Source: CAVPDE01 sp964580575 (lineage in GTDB: Bacteria; Desulfobacterota; DSM-4660; Desulfatiglandales; HGW-15). Taken from it: a DNA stretch of 31,427 nt. The stretch lies in contig CAZOLJ010000056.1 of assembly GCA_964580575.1 (NCBI GenBank), positions 1 to 31,427 on the forward strand. Reading direction: 5' to 3'. Positions within the stretch are counted from its first letter, which is position 1, and every line of letters starts with the position of its first letter. The notes under the pieces were generated by a model. That model saw only the letters and a list, made by a program, of their open reading frames with translations, did not search any database and was not told the origin of the DNA. Of this stretch, positions 24,181 through 31,427 are shown in pieces. Made by a program: the position numbers and the translations under genes.

Positions 24181-25062
24181 ATGACGAAGTTTCTTCAGTA
24201 TGGGATATCCGGTCTTTCCACCGGGAGCATCTATGCCTTGGTCGCGCTGGGTTTAGCCTTGATCTATCGCTCCACACGAATTCTCAATTTCGCCCACGGC
24301 GACATCACCACGGCAGGCACTTTCTTCGCCTTTATGCTCCTGGGGTTCCATTTTTCCTTCGGCCTTGCCTTTGCCCTGGCCCTTCTGTTCGGTTCCGCCT
24401 TGGCCATGGCCTTTTACTTTTGCATCCTCGTGCCCGCACAACGCCGCGAGGCGACCCAGCTTGGACAGATTATCCTCACCCTGGGAGTGGGCCTGATTGT
24501 CCAGGGCCTCGTCGCCCGCTTGGGAGGAACCGACGTCCAGTCCTTCCCGTTTCCCCTGTCAGACACCAAGATCTATCGGTTTGCCGGGGTAGTGATCAGC
24601 CAGTTAAGCCTGGGGACTCTGCTGGTCGGCCTTCTTGCAAGCCTTCTCTTCTATTTGCTGGTGCAGAAAACAAGGCTGGGCCTGGCCATGCGCGCCACCT
24701 CCGAGAATCTTCCCGCCGCACAAACCTTGGGCATTCCCACCCGGCAAATCCTGGCGCTGAGCTGGGGTCTGGCCGCCATGCTCGGCGTACTGGCTGGACT
24801 TTTCCTGGCACCGGCCCTGCTCCTTGACCCCTTTTTCATGCTGGAGCCTTTTCTCAAAGGGTTTGCGGCAGCCATCCTGGGCGGGCTCAACAGCCTGCCC
24901 GGCGCGATTGTCGGGGGTCTGATCCTTGGCGTCGCTGAAAGCCTTGCCGGAGGCTACGTGTCCATTGCCTTCAAGAACACCTTTGCTTTCCTCATGATCA
25001 TTCTTGTTCTTCTTGTGCGTCCCGAAGGCCTTCTAGGCAAGGAGTTCAAAGAAAGAGTCTGA
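24181..25062 (+). CDS. livH: LIV-type ABC transporter permease LivH
   Basis: Second permease, 293 aa from ATG 24181 with GAGGAG at 24168-24173. An ATG at 24166 would place that site inside the gene. It starts G-I-S-G-L-S-T-G-S-I-Y-A-L-V-A-L-G-L and has the hallmark I-L-N-F-A-H-G-D. The coupling loop is K-T-R-L-G-L-A-M-R-A-T-S-E-N, followed by A-A-I-L-G-G-L-N-S-L-P-G-A-I-V-G-G. It is the last gene of the plus-strand operon and ends ten bases from the convergent ligase gene, with no visible terminator between. Confidence 0.94.
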   Translation: MTKFLQYGISGLSTGSIYALVALGLALIYRSTRILNFAHGDITTAGTFFAFMLLGFHFSFGLAFALALLFGSALAMAFYFCILVPAQRREATQLGQIILTLGVGLIVQGLVARLGGTDVQSFPFPLSDTKIYRFAGVVISQLSLGTLLVGLLASLLFYLLVQKTRLGLAMRATSENLPAAQTLGIPTRQILALSWGLAAMLGVLAGLFLAPALLLDPFFMLEPFLKGFAAAILGGLNSLPGAIVGGLILGVAESLAGGYVSIAFKNTFAFLMIILVLLVRPEGLLGKEFKERV

Positions 25063-25072
25063 TTCACGCCCT

Positions 25073-26818
25073 TCAAGATCCTTTGGTCTTCTTGAGTTCT
25101 TCTTCTTTTAGAACTCTCCGCAACACCTTGCCGACCACCGACGTGGGCAAGCTCTCACGGAACTCCACATTTCGCGGACGTTTGTATCCGGTCATTTTCT
25201 CTTTGCAGAATTCCAGGATCTCTTCTTCTGTAGCCTGCATCCCGGGCCTGAGCTGAATGAAAGCCTTTATTTTCTCTCCCGTATGAGGATCCGGAAGCCC
25301 GACCACGGCGGCCAGAGCCACCTTGGGATGGGTGAAGAGGACTTCCTCCACGTCTTTCGGGTAAACGTTGAACCCTCCCACAATGGCCATGTCTTTCTTT
25401 CGGTCCGTGATGATGACAAACCCATTTTCGTCAATGTGGCCGATATCACCGGTCAGGAAATACCTTTTCCCTTCTATCTCCCTGAACGCGTTCTTGTTCG
25501 CCTCAGGCTTGTTCCAATACCCCAGCATGACCTGGGGACCGAAGGCAGCGATTTCGCCATCCTGGCCCAAGGCAAGTTCTTTGAGGCCTGTTTCGAGATC
25601 GACAATTTTAATATCGGTGTTTGGGAAGGGAAGCCCCACCGCGCCTATTTGCCTTTGTTCAAGGTTTGTGGGATTCACGGTGAGCACCGGTGAGGTCTCG
25701 CTCAGCCCGTAGCCCTCAAAGATTACAGCGCCTGTCTTTTTTTCAAACTCCTTGATCAGTTCAACCGGCAGAGGAGCTGCGCCTGACCCGCAACCGATGA
25801 GTGAAGTAAGATCGAACTTGTCAATCAGGGGGTGGTTAACGAAGGCGGAGTAGATGGTTGGGACCGCTACCATGAGGGTCACCTTGTATTTCTGGACAGC
25901 CTTGAGCACCTCTGTGAATGGAGGATGGCCGGCCCTTGGGTCCGGGATACAAACTAGTTTCGAACCTCCGTAACAACTGGAGAGGAGAGCCAGAGTCAGC
26001 CCAAAGCCATGATACCAGGGCAGAACCCCGAGATAGGTATGGACCTCGCCCGGCGATAGCTTCGTTCTTGGTGCGCCGGGTGATTCTGAAACACGAATCC
26101 ATTCATGCAGAGTCAAAACATTGGAGACCAGATTGGCATGGCTGAGGCAAGCGCCTTTAGGCGTCCCTGTGGTGCCGCCGGTGTAAAGAATAAGCGCCGC
26201 ATCTTCAACGGGGTTGATCTTGAGAGAAGGCGTTTGCGGCTTGCTGGATTTCACAATGTCGTCAAAGAGGAAGTGCCCGGGCTCGTGGCGATCGGCCTTG
26301 GGAATCTTGCCGAGAAGCGAACCGATCATCCCCTTGAGCTTGGGGAGATAGGACTTCACATTGCAGATCACCACCGTCTTGACCTCAGCGCCTTCCAGGG
26401 CCGCCACCGCCGTGGGATAGAAGATGGGGTGATCCATCACAAAGAGGGCTTTGGCCCCGCAATCCTTGAGCTGGTAGTTCAACTCGGGTGTCTTGTAGAG
26501 GGGGTTGCAGGTCACGGCCGTGGCGCCCGCCTTCAGTATCCCGAAAAAAATCTCGGGGAAGTGGGGGAGGTTGGGGAGAAAGATAGCCACCCGATCTCCC
26601 TTCCCGATTCCGCGCGCGGTGAGAAAACTGGCAATCCGATCCGCCGTGTCCTTGACCTGGCGGAAGGTGTGACCCACGTCGGCAAAAATCGTGTAGGTTG
26701 CATCCGGGTAGTCTCTGGCTGCATCGTCCAGAAACGAATAGAGTGGTTTATCAAACCCGGAGACTTCATGCGGTACTCCTTCCGGCCACCTACCTCCATG
26801 CCAAGGTTTCGAAGCCAT
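25073..26818 (-). CDS. Second long-chain-type acyl-CoA ligase (AMP-forming)
   Basis: 581 aa. The P-loop is Y-T-G-G-T-T-G-T-P-K-G. Further motifs are G-Y-G-L-S-E-T-S-P, L-T-G-D-I-G, D-R-K-K-D-M-A-I-V-G-G-F-N-V-Y-P and the catalytic C-terminal lysine in V-G-K-V-L-R-R. The wording is FadD-like and differs from the ligase in the liv operon, which is of the longer FadD15 type. Very strong AAAGGAGGAGGT just before ATG. It is the last gene of the minus-strand operon, 15 bases after an acyl-CoA dehydrogenase. The product should feed these dehydrogenases and the thiolase. Confidence 0.94.
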   Translation of the reverse strand: MASKPWHGGRWPEGVPHEVSGFDKPLYSFLDDAARDYPDATYTIFADVGHTFRQVKDTADRIASFLTARGIGKGDRVAIFLPNLPHFPEIFFGILKAGATAVTCNPLYKTPELNYQLKDCGAKALFVMDHPIFYPTAVAALEGAEVKTVVICNVKSYLPKLKGMIGSLLGKIPKADRHEPGHFLFDDIVKSSKPQTPSLKINPVEDAALILYTGGTTGTPKGACLSHANLVSNVLTLHEWIRVSESPGAPRTKLSPGEVHTYLGVLPWYHGFGLTLALLSSCYGGSKLVCIPDPRAGHPPFTEVLKAVQKYKVTLMVAVPTIYSAFVNHPLIDKFDLTSLIGCGSGAAPLPVELIKEFEKKTGAVIFEGYGLSETSPVLTVNPTNLEQRQIGAVGLPFPNTDIKIVDLETGLKELALGQDGEIAAFGPQVMLGYWNKPEANKNAFREIEGKRYFLTGDIGHIDENGFVIITDRKKDMAIVGGFNVYPKDVEEVLFTHPKVALAAVVGLPDPHTGEKIKAFIQLRPGMQATEEEILEFCKEKMTGYKRPRNVEFRESLPTSVVGKVLRRVLKEEELKKTKGS

Positions 26819-26833
26819 AGCTACCTCCTCCTT

Positions 26834-27976
26834 TCATAGTCCCATGAATTTAACGGCAATTCCCTTCATGATTTCATTGGTTCCTGCAAAGATGGCGAGT
26901 ACCCGCATATCCCTCCAGGATCTCGCCATGGGATTGTCCTCGCACAACCCATAGCTTCCCTGAAGCTCCAGACACTGATCCGCAACACGCATAGCCATTT
27001 CAGTAGTCCAGAATTTCGCCATGGACACGTCGACAACGATGCTTTTGCCCTCCATGTGGTCGGCAACAAGCTTGTCCAAAAAGACTCTTCCCAATCTGAC
27101 CTCTGCGGCCATTTCCACGATCTTGAAACGGTTGTTGTGCAGCTTGGTAACGGGCTTTCCGAAATCCATCTTCTCGCCGCAGAACCGAATCGTATCCTGG
27201 AGCATTCGTTCGGCTCCGGCCACGGCACCGATACAGACCATGAGCCGTTCCTGCTGGAGTTTCTCCATGAGCATCATAAAGCCGCCGCCCTTGTACCCTA
27301 GCCGATTCTCCTTGGGTATTCTGCAATCCGTAAAAGTGAGCTCTGCCGTGTCTTGGCTCTTCCAGCCCATTTTCGAGAGTTTCTTGCTCTTCTCGAATCC
27401 CTTGGTCCCAGCCTCCACCACGTAGAGATCCATTCCTGAATAAGCATCCGACGTGGACGGGTCTCTTGCGACGATGATCAGAAGATCGCAGTTAATGCCG
27501 TTGCTGATGAACGTCTTCTGCCCGTTGATCACCACGTCATTGCCGTCTTCCACGGCGGTCGTCTGGATGGAAGCGAGATCGCTCCCCGCGTTGGGCTCTG
27601 TCATGGCAATGGCCGAGATCATGTCGCCTGAAACGCAGGGCGGAAGGTACTTCCTCTTGAGTTCCTCTGATCCAAAGGAAGTGATGTAAGGCACCACGAC
27701 ATCGCTGTGGAGCGGCGCTGCGAGCCCTGTGTGGCGGGTCTGGATCAGTTCTTCAGAGACGATCACCGAGTAAAGAAAGTCGTCGCCCATGCCGCCGTAC
27801 TCTTTGGGCACACTGGTGCAGAGAAATCCTTCCTGTCCCATCCGTTTCCATATGGACTTGGGAGTGATGCCCGACTTCTCCCACTCGTCCACATGGGGAG
27901 TCACTTCCTTTTCAAAAAAGGTGCGGACCCGGTCTCTGAATTTCAGGTGATCTTCCGTGTAATTCAGGATTTCCAC
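26834..27976 (-). CDS. Acyl-CoA dehydrogenase (long-chain/isovaleryl-type active site)
   Basis: 380 aa, complete ACAD fold. Flavin/substrate motif A-M-T-E-P-N-A-G-S-D; I-S-N-G; C-domain with the FAD loop L-Q-G-S-Y-G. The catalytic Glu is E243 in L-Q-Q-E-R-L-M-V, as in long-chain ACAD. The MCAD position is Ala in F-A-G-T-N-E-I. GGAGG lies 11 bases before ATG. It sits between another ACAD (12-base gap) and the CoA ligase. It oxidises an acyl-CoA made by the neighbouring ligase (inference). Confidence 0.94.
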   Translation of the reverse strand: MEILNYTEDHLKFRDRVRTFFEKEVTPHVDEWEKSGITPKSIWKRMGQEGFLCTSVPKEYGGMGDDFLYSVIVSEELIQTRHTGLAAPLHSDVVVPYITSFGSEELKRKYLPPCVSGDMISAIAMTEPNAGSDLASIQTTAVEDGNDVVINGQKTFISNGINCDLLIIVARDPSTSDAYSGMDLYVVEAGTKGFEKSKKLSKMGWKSQDTAELTFTDCRIPKENRLGYKGGGFMMLMEKLQQERLMVCIGAVAGAERMLQDTIRFCGEKMDFGKPVTKLHNNRFKIVEMAAEVRLGRVFLDKLVADHMEGKSIVVDVSMAKFWTTEMAMRVADQCLELQGSYGLCEDNPMARSWRDMRVLAIFAGTNEIMKGIAVKFMGL

Positions 27977-27988
27977 GACTGCCTCCGA

Positions 27989-29125
27989 TCAGACTCTCCC
28001 TGCGATCTGGTCCGCCAGCAGGCTCTTTTCGATCGAGCCGCTCTCCATAAAGAGATCCAGCGCCTTGGCATCGCGATAGAAATGCTCCACCTGCCCTTCG
28101 GTCATGTATCCATAGCCCCCGTGGATCTGAATGGCATCGTTGGCCACATCGAGGGCCGCCTTCGTAGCGATCATCTTTGCCAGCAGGGTCCATCGATCCT
28201 CAGGCCTTTTCTGATCAAGGCTTGACGCAGCCCTGTAGACGATCCATCTCGCCATCTCGACCTGGGCCATCATGTTGGCGAGCTTGTTCTTGATGGGGTC
28301 GAAAGTGACAATCGCTTTGCCGAACTGCTCTCTTTTCCTGGCATAGTCCAGCGCCCTGTCAAAAGCTCCCTGGGCGATTCCGATTCCCGCGGCTCCGGCT
28401 TCGACTCTGGCGGTGTTCAGAAACTCTCTGAGGTAGGAACCGCCCTTCCCTTCCTGTCCAAGGAGTTCCTCTCCCTTAACGCGCACCCCGTGGAATGAGA
28501 TGCTCTGCATGGGGATCATGCGCATGCCCAGCTTATCTCCCATGCTTGCCCTTTCAATTCCCTTGTAGTCCATCGCGAGAATATAAACAGATTGCCCTGT
28601 TGGGTCCTTGGATTCTGCCTGGCAGACGACGACCACGTACGGTGCCATCTCAGCAAGGGTCACATAGGACTTTTTCCCCTGGATCGCATATCCATTACTA
28701 TTCCTGTAAGAGATGGTCTGAAAGGTGGAAAGGTCGTAGCCTTCTTCAAGGAACGCCAGCGTCAACCATCCTTTTCCCTGCGCCAGAAGGGGCAGAACCT
28801 TTCTCTTTTGCTCCTCTGTGCCATGGGCAAGAACGATCTCCGCTCCGAAGTCTGAAAGAGCCATGGCCAGACCGATCCCTGAGTCCTGCCTGCAGAAAGC
28901 TTCTATGATCAGGGCGTGGTCGAGCAACTCAAGCCCCTGGCCCCCGTAGGTTTCAGGAAAATGGACTCCCTGAAACCCCAGCTCACAGGCTTTCTTCCAG
29001 GTGGGGACAGGGAACTCCTGGTTGCGGTCCCATTCCAGAATCCTGTCGGGGTCGAATTCTCCTGCTGCAAATTCCCTTGCCGCTTTCTGGATGTCGGCCT
29101 GTTCCTTGCTTAGGTTGAAGTCCAT
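27989..29125 (-). CDS. Acyl-CoA dehydrogenase (MCAD-type active site, unusual motif)
   Basis: 378 aa from ATG 29125 (M-D-F-N-L-S-K-E-Q), which has GGAGG eight bases upstream. An ATG at 29158 overlaps the previous stop (ATGA) and would add 11 residues. It has the N-domain, a beta-domain where T-E-P-x-A-G-S-D is replaced by L-E-E-G-Y-D-L, and a C-domain with R-E-Q-F-G-K-A-I and H-G-G-Y-G-Y. The usual E-G-T-S-E-I-Q reads E361-S-G-S-I-E-K, so the MCAD-type Glu is kept in a changed loop. The differing active-site geometry from its neighbour suggests a different chain or ring substrate. Confidence 0.9.
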   Translation of the reverse strand: MDFNLSKEQADIQKAAREFAAGEFDPDRILEWDRNQEFPVPTWKKACELGFQGVHFPETYGGQGLELLDHALIIEAFCRQDSGIGLAMALSDFGAEIVLAHGTEEQKRKVLPLLAQGKGWLTLAFLEEGYDLSTFQTISYRNSNGYAIQGKKSYVTLAEMAPYVVVVCQAESKDPTGQSVYILAMDYKGIERASMGDKLGMRMIPMQSISFHGVRVKGEELLGQEGKGGSYLREFLNTARVEAGAAGIGIAQGAFDRALDYARKREQFGKAIVTFDPIKNKLANMMAQVEMARWIVYRAASSLDQKRPEDRWTLLAKMIATKAALDVANDAIQIHGGYGYMTEGQVEHFYRDAKALDLFMESGSIEKSLLADQIAGRV

Positions 29126-29154
29126 GAACAGTTCCTCCATGGCTACTCTAATCT

Positions 29155-29487
29155 TCATCTCAGTCGCAGCGGGTACTCCTCCCCTTCCGTGTCATGAAAG
29201 ACGATTTGTTCAGCCCTGGCCCAGAGACTCTCATCCATCGTGCAATAGAAAGCGATGGTTTCTCCTGATGCGATCCTTTGCGTCCCATGAGGCATCAGGG
29301 TCTCCACTCGGTGTAGTCCCGAAGGATCCAGAAGGTCGAAGTAGCTTTGCACATAGATGGGATAGTCCTTTTGGTTGGTAATCTGAATTTCCAGGTTCTG
29401 ATCAAACACGCGCAACCCACAGCATGTTTTGAAAGCGAAGATCTCTTCCACCGAAGAATTCATGATGGGGCGAATGAAAAGAGTCAT
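29155..29487 (-). CDS. Hypothetical protein within the thiolase/dehydrogenase operon
   Basis: 110 aa from ATG 29487, ten bases after the thiolase stop. Frames starting further upstream would overlap the thiolase. I do not recognise it. It has no signal peptide, a C-C pair near residue 21, and from about residue 30 alternating polar/hydrophobic strands (L-E-I-Q-I-T-N, I-Y-V-Q-S-Y-F-D-L) with a phrase L-M-P-H-G-T-Q-R-I-A-S-G-E-T-I-A. The overall look is that of a small beta-sandwich. It is not a DUF35/Zn-ribbon protein, the usual companion of such thiolases: there is no CxxC pair. Operon position suggests a role tied to the thiolase. Confidence 0.65.
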   Translation of the reverse strand: MTLFIRPIMNSSVEEIFAFKTCCGLRVFDQNLEIQITNQKDYPIYVQSYFDLLDPSGLHRVETLMPHGTQRIASGETIAFYCTMDESLWARAEQIVFHDTEGEEYPLRLR

Positions 29488-29497
29488 AAACGAAAAC

Positions 29498-30864
29498 CTA
29501 ATCCCTATACCTTCCCACAATCGCGATGCTGCACACATTCATGAACGGGACCCCGCCGAGATTGTGGGTCAGACCAAATCGAGGATTGGAGATCTGTCTT
29601 TCCCCCGCCTTTCCCTGGAGCTGCAGATACATTTCGTAGANNNNNNNNNNNNNNNNNNNNNNNNNNNNNNNNNNNNNNNNNNNNNNNNNNNNNNNNNNNN
29701 NNNNNNNNNNNNNNNNNNNNNNNNNNNNNNNNNNNNNNNNTTGGAGATCTGTCTTTCCCCCGCCTTTCCCTGGAGCTGCAGATACATTTCGTAGAGCATG
29801 CGCAAACCCGAAGCGCCGATGGGATGGCCGAAGCATTTTAGCCCGCCGTCCACCTGGCACGGGACTTTTCCGTCTCTGTTATAAAATCCATCGAGCGCAT
29901 CTTTCCAGGCCTTGCCTCTGTCGGAGATGTGAAGGTCCTCGTAGGTGACCAGCTCCGTAATGCTGAAGCAATCGTGGACTTCCATCATGCTGATCTCTTC
30001 TTTGGGATTCCTGATTCCCGCTTCCTGGTACGCCTTGGTGCTGCAGCGATCGGCTGTCATGAAATGATCGCCGTCCCAGCGGTTGAAGCCCATTTCTTCG
30101 CCGTTGCTCAGAGCAAGCTGAAGCGCCTTCACGGTGATGGGGTTCTTCTTGCCCATCTCCATCGCTTTCTCCACAGTGGTGACAATGGCGCAGGCTGACC
30201 CGTCGCTCACGCCGCAGCAGTCAAAAAGCCCCAGCGGGTGAGCAATGATCGGGGCGGCCATCACCTGTTCGATGCTCACAGGTTTCCTGAGGTGAGCCTT
30301 GGCATTGAGAGCTCCGTTTGCATGACTCTTCACCGACACCTGAGCGATGGCACGCTTCAGGTCCTGATCCGCTACCCGGTGCTTGGCCGCATAGGCCGTG
30401 GCGAGCTGTGCAAAGGACCCTGGAGCGGTCATATTCGGATTCCAAAGCCAGATCAGGGACCCGATGTTGGAGGCCTGCATGTTCGGCAATCCCCCGAAAC
30501 CCGTGTCCTTGAGCTTTTCCACGCCCAGGGCAAGGCAGATGTCATAGGCCCCGGATGCGACCGCGTACACGGCTCCGCGGAACGCTTCGGTCCCGCTGGC
30601 ACAGAAATTCTCCGTCCTCGTCACGGGTATGAAAGGGAGCCGCAGGTTCATGGACAGGGGCAGAGCGCTCTTGCCCACGCTGATCTCCTCATAGCACGTG
30701 GACAGCCACGCAGCCTGAATCTCGTCTCTGTCAATGCCTGCGTCTTCCACACACTCGATGAACGCCTCCACCATCAGCTCTTCGGCGCCCACGTCCCATC
30801 GCTCTCCAAAGCGACTGCACCCCATGCCGATAATCGCCACCTTATCTCTGATTCCCGTGGCCAT
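29498..30864 (-). CDS. SCP-x-type thiolase (acetyl-CoA acyltransferase), interrupted by an assembly gap
   Basis: Cleaves a 3-oxoacyl-CoA with CoA. The family lacks the second Cys of classic thiolases. The nucleophile is C88 in E-N-F-C-A-S-G. Histidines are in E-V-H-D-C-F-S and in G-G-L-K-C-F-G-H-P-I-G-A-S-G. The frame is broken only by 100 Ns (29641-29740) flanked by two identical 55-base copies. Removing the Ns and one copy (155 bases) leaves 1212 bases, an intact 403-aa protein ending N-P-R-F-G-L-T-H-N-L-G-G and a short tail, as thiolases do. The gene is therefore whole. The start ATG has GGGGGTGAG upstream. It leads an operon with an unknown gene, two ACADs and a ligase. Confidence 0.93.
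29586..29640. repeat. 55-base copy A flanking the assembly gap
   Basis: Identical to 29741-29795 and lying immediately left of the N run. Most simply the overlapping end of two contigs that were joined without merging, not a biological duplication. Confidence 0.9.
29641..29740. other. Assembly gap of 100 Ns
   Basis: Exactly 100 undetermined bases inside the thiolase gene, the usual placeholder length for a gap of unknown size. The identical flanks indicate that the true gap size is negative (overlap of 55 bases). Confidence 0.98.
29741..29795. repeat. 55-base copy B flanking the assembly gap
   Basis: Same 55 bases as 29586-29640, directly after the N run. Only one copy is needed to give a complete thiolase. 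Confidence 0.9.
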
Positions 30865-30881
30865 AGCTCACCCCCTACAAG

Positions 30882-31045
30882 TTGGAGTAATGGAGTGATG
30901 GAGTAGAGAAGATTGGAGTGATGGAGTGGTGGAGTAATGGAGAAATGGACAAGAAAAACCTGAACTGCAGTCCCTCCAACACTCCAGTACTCCAATATCC
31001 CAGTGCTCCAGTTCCTCCGTACTCCAACACTCCATTACTCCATCC
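30882..31045. repeat. TGGAGTRA/CTCCA inverted tandem-repeat block
   Basis: The left half (30882-30949) is built of about eight TGGAG units spaced eight to ten bases apart. The right half (30970-31045) has about nine CTCCA units, the reverse complement, in the same rhythm. Between them are about 20 unrelated bases. The two halves could pair in many registers. It fills the whole gap between the SCP2-domain gene and the thiolase gene. Confidence 0.75.
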
Positions 31046-31419
31046 TAGAATTTGAACAGTTTCTCGATCAATTGTGATTTGACGAGATCTCCTTCCACCT
31101 TCAGCTTCCCGCTCGTGTACGCCGACATGGCATTCAGTTTCCCCTCAATCATCTTCACAAAATCCTCATCCCCCATCTTGATCGTCGTGGTCGGCTTCTC
31201 GTGCGCCCCCTCCTTCACCTCACACTTCTGATCCTTCACCTTCACATGCCACGTCCCTCCCCCTTCTCCTCCAATGGCAAACTGAAACACCATGTCCAAC
31301 CCCGACGCCTTCTCCGGCCGAAACGCCTCCGGAATCCGTTCAAAAATCTTCTTCACCGTCAGACCGCCTCCGGCTGCCGGCTCCGGCTCCGCCTTCTTCC
31401 CGCTGATGACATCCAGCAT
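31045..31419 (-). CDS. SCP2 sterol/lipid-carrier domain protein (possibly the C-terminal part of a longer protein)
   Basis: 124 aa from the first ATG, but the frame stays open to the window edge (31427), so the N-terminus may lie outside. A short linker rich in Lys/Pro/Glu/Ala/Gly is followed by one SCP2 fold, residues about 20-124. It contains F-Q-F-A-I-G-G-E-G-G-G-T-W-H-V-K-V, T-T-T-I-K-M-G-D-E-D-F-V-K-M-I-E-G and the typical ending Y-T-S-G-K-L-K-V-E-G-D-L. SCP2 domains bind fatty acyl-CoAs and sterols and can present them to enzymes. The linker at the start would fit a fusion to an upstream enzyme domain. It precedes the SCP-x-type thiolase on the same strand. Confidence 0.85.
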   Translation of the reverse strand: MLDVISGKKAEPEPAAGGGLTVKKIFERIPEAFRPEKASGLDMVFQFAIGGEGGGTWHVKVKDQKCEVKEGAHEKPTTTIKMGDEDFVKMIEGKLNAMSAYTSGKLKVEGDLVKSQLIEKLFKF

Positions 31420-31427
31420 CGGCCCAT

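Noticed and set aside
26105..26839. 244-aa plus-strand frame opposite the second CoA ligase
   Set aside because: Antisense to a motif-complete ligase and without its own ribosome-binding site.
29569..29640. Alternative thiolase C-terminus read through the Ns
   Set aside because: Comes from reading the duplicated flank in the wrong frame across a placeholder gap; the collapsed frame gives the conserved ending.

Overview
This window reads as a piece of a GC-rich genome of an anaerobic, acid-degrading bacterium, most likely Desulfobacterota (the former Deltaproteobacteria). The basis is gene content: stacked acyl-CoA dehydrogenases, acyl-CoA ligases, a biotin-dependent acyl-CoA carboxylase, a beta-keto acid cleavage enzyme (BKACE), a LIV-type ABC transporter with an embedded CoA ligase, SelA, and several families of dispersed palindromic intergenic repeats. 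No taxonomic marker was searched, so this placement is inference.

Region 1 (1-8510) is housekeeping and regulation. It holds the tail of a membrane transporter, glutaminyl-tRNA synthetase with an extra C-terminal tRNA-binding OB domain, an RND efflux pair (lipoprotein adaptor plus inner-membrane pump, overlapping ATGA), a convergent PilZ protein, a small very acidic protein, and tRNA-His(GTG). Promoters can be proposed for the last three.

Region 2 (8590-9999) is selA, divergent from tRNA-His. It implies selenoprotein synthesis in this organism, although no selB or tRNA-Sec is in view.

Region 3 (10076-18268, + strand) is a catabolic cluster: two adjacent acyl-CoA dehydrogenases (the second with degenerate motifs), a methylcrotonyl/geranyl-CoA-type carboxyltransferase, a biotin carboxylase, a 545-base palindrome-filled gap, the separate biotin carrier, a methylglutaconyl-CoA-hydratase-like crotonase and a BKACE (DUF849). 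The order dehydrogenate, carboxylate, hydrate, cleave resembles leucine/isovalerate or acyclic-terpene degradation. However, a BKACE sits where an HMG-CoA lyase would be expected.

Region 4 (18287-25062, + strand) opens with a textbook sigma70 promoter whose -35 and -10 are each covered by a perfect palindrome. It then reads livK, livG, livF, a long-chain-type acyl-CoA ligase, livM, livH: an uptake system with its activating enzyme inside the operon.

Region 5 (31419-25073, - strand, convergent with region 4) reads SCP2-domain protein, a repeat block, an SCP-x-type thiolase, an unknown 110-aa protein, two acyl-CoA dehydrogenases and a second acyl-CoA ligase. The thiolase is broken only by an assembly gap of 100 Ns flanked by two identical 55-base copies. 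Collapsing them restores a 403-aa frame.

The strongest leads are the carboxylase/hydratase/BKACE cluster, the double-palindrome promoter, the palindromic element between the two halves of the carboxylase alpha function, and the split SCP-x arrangement.
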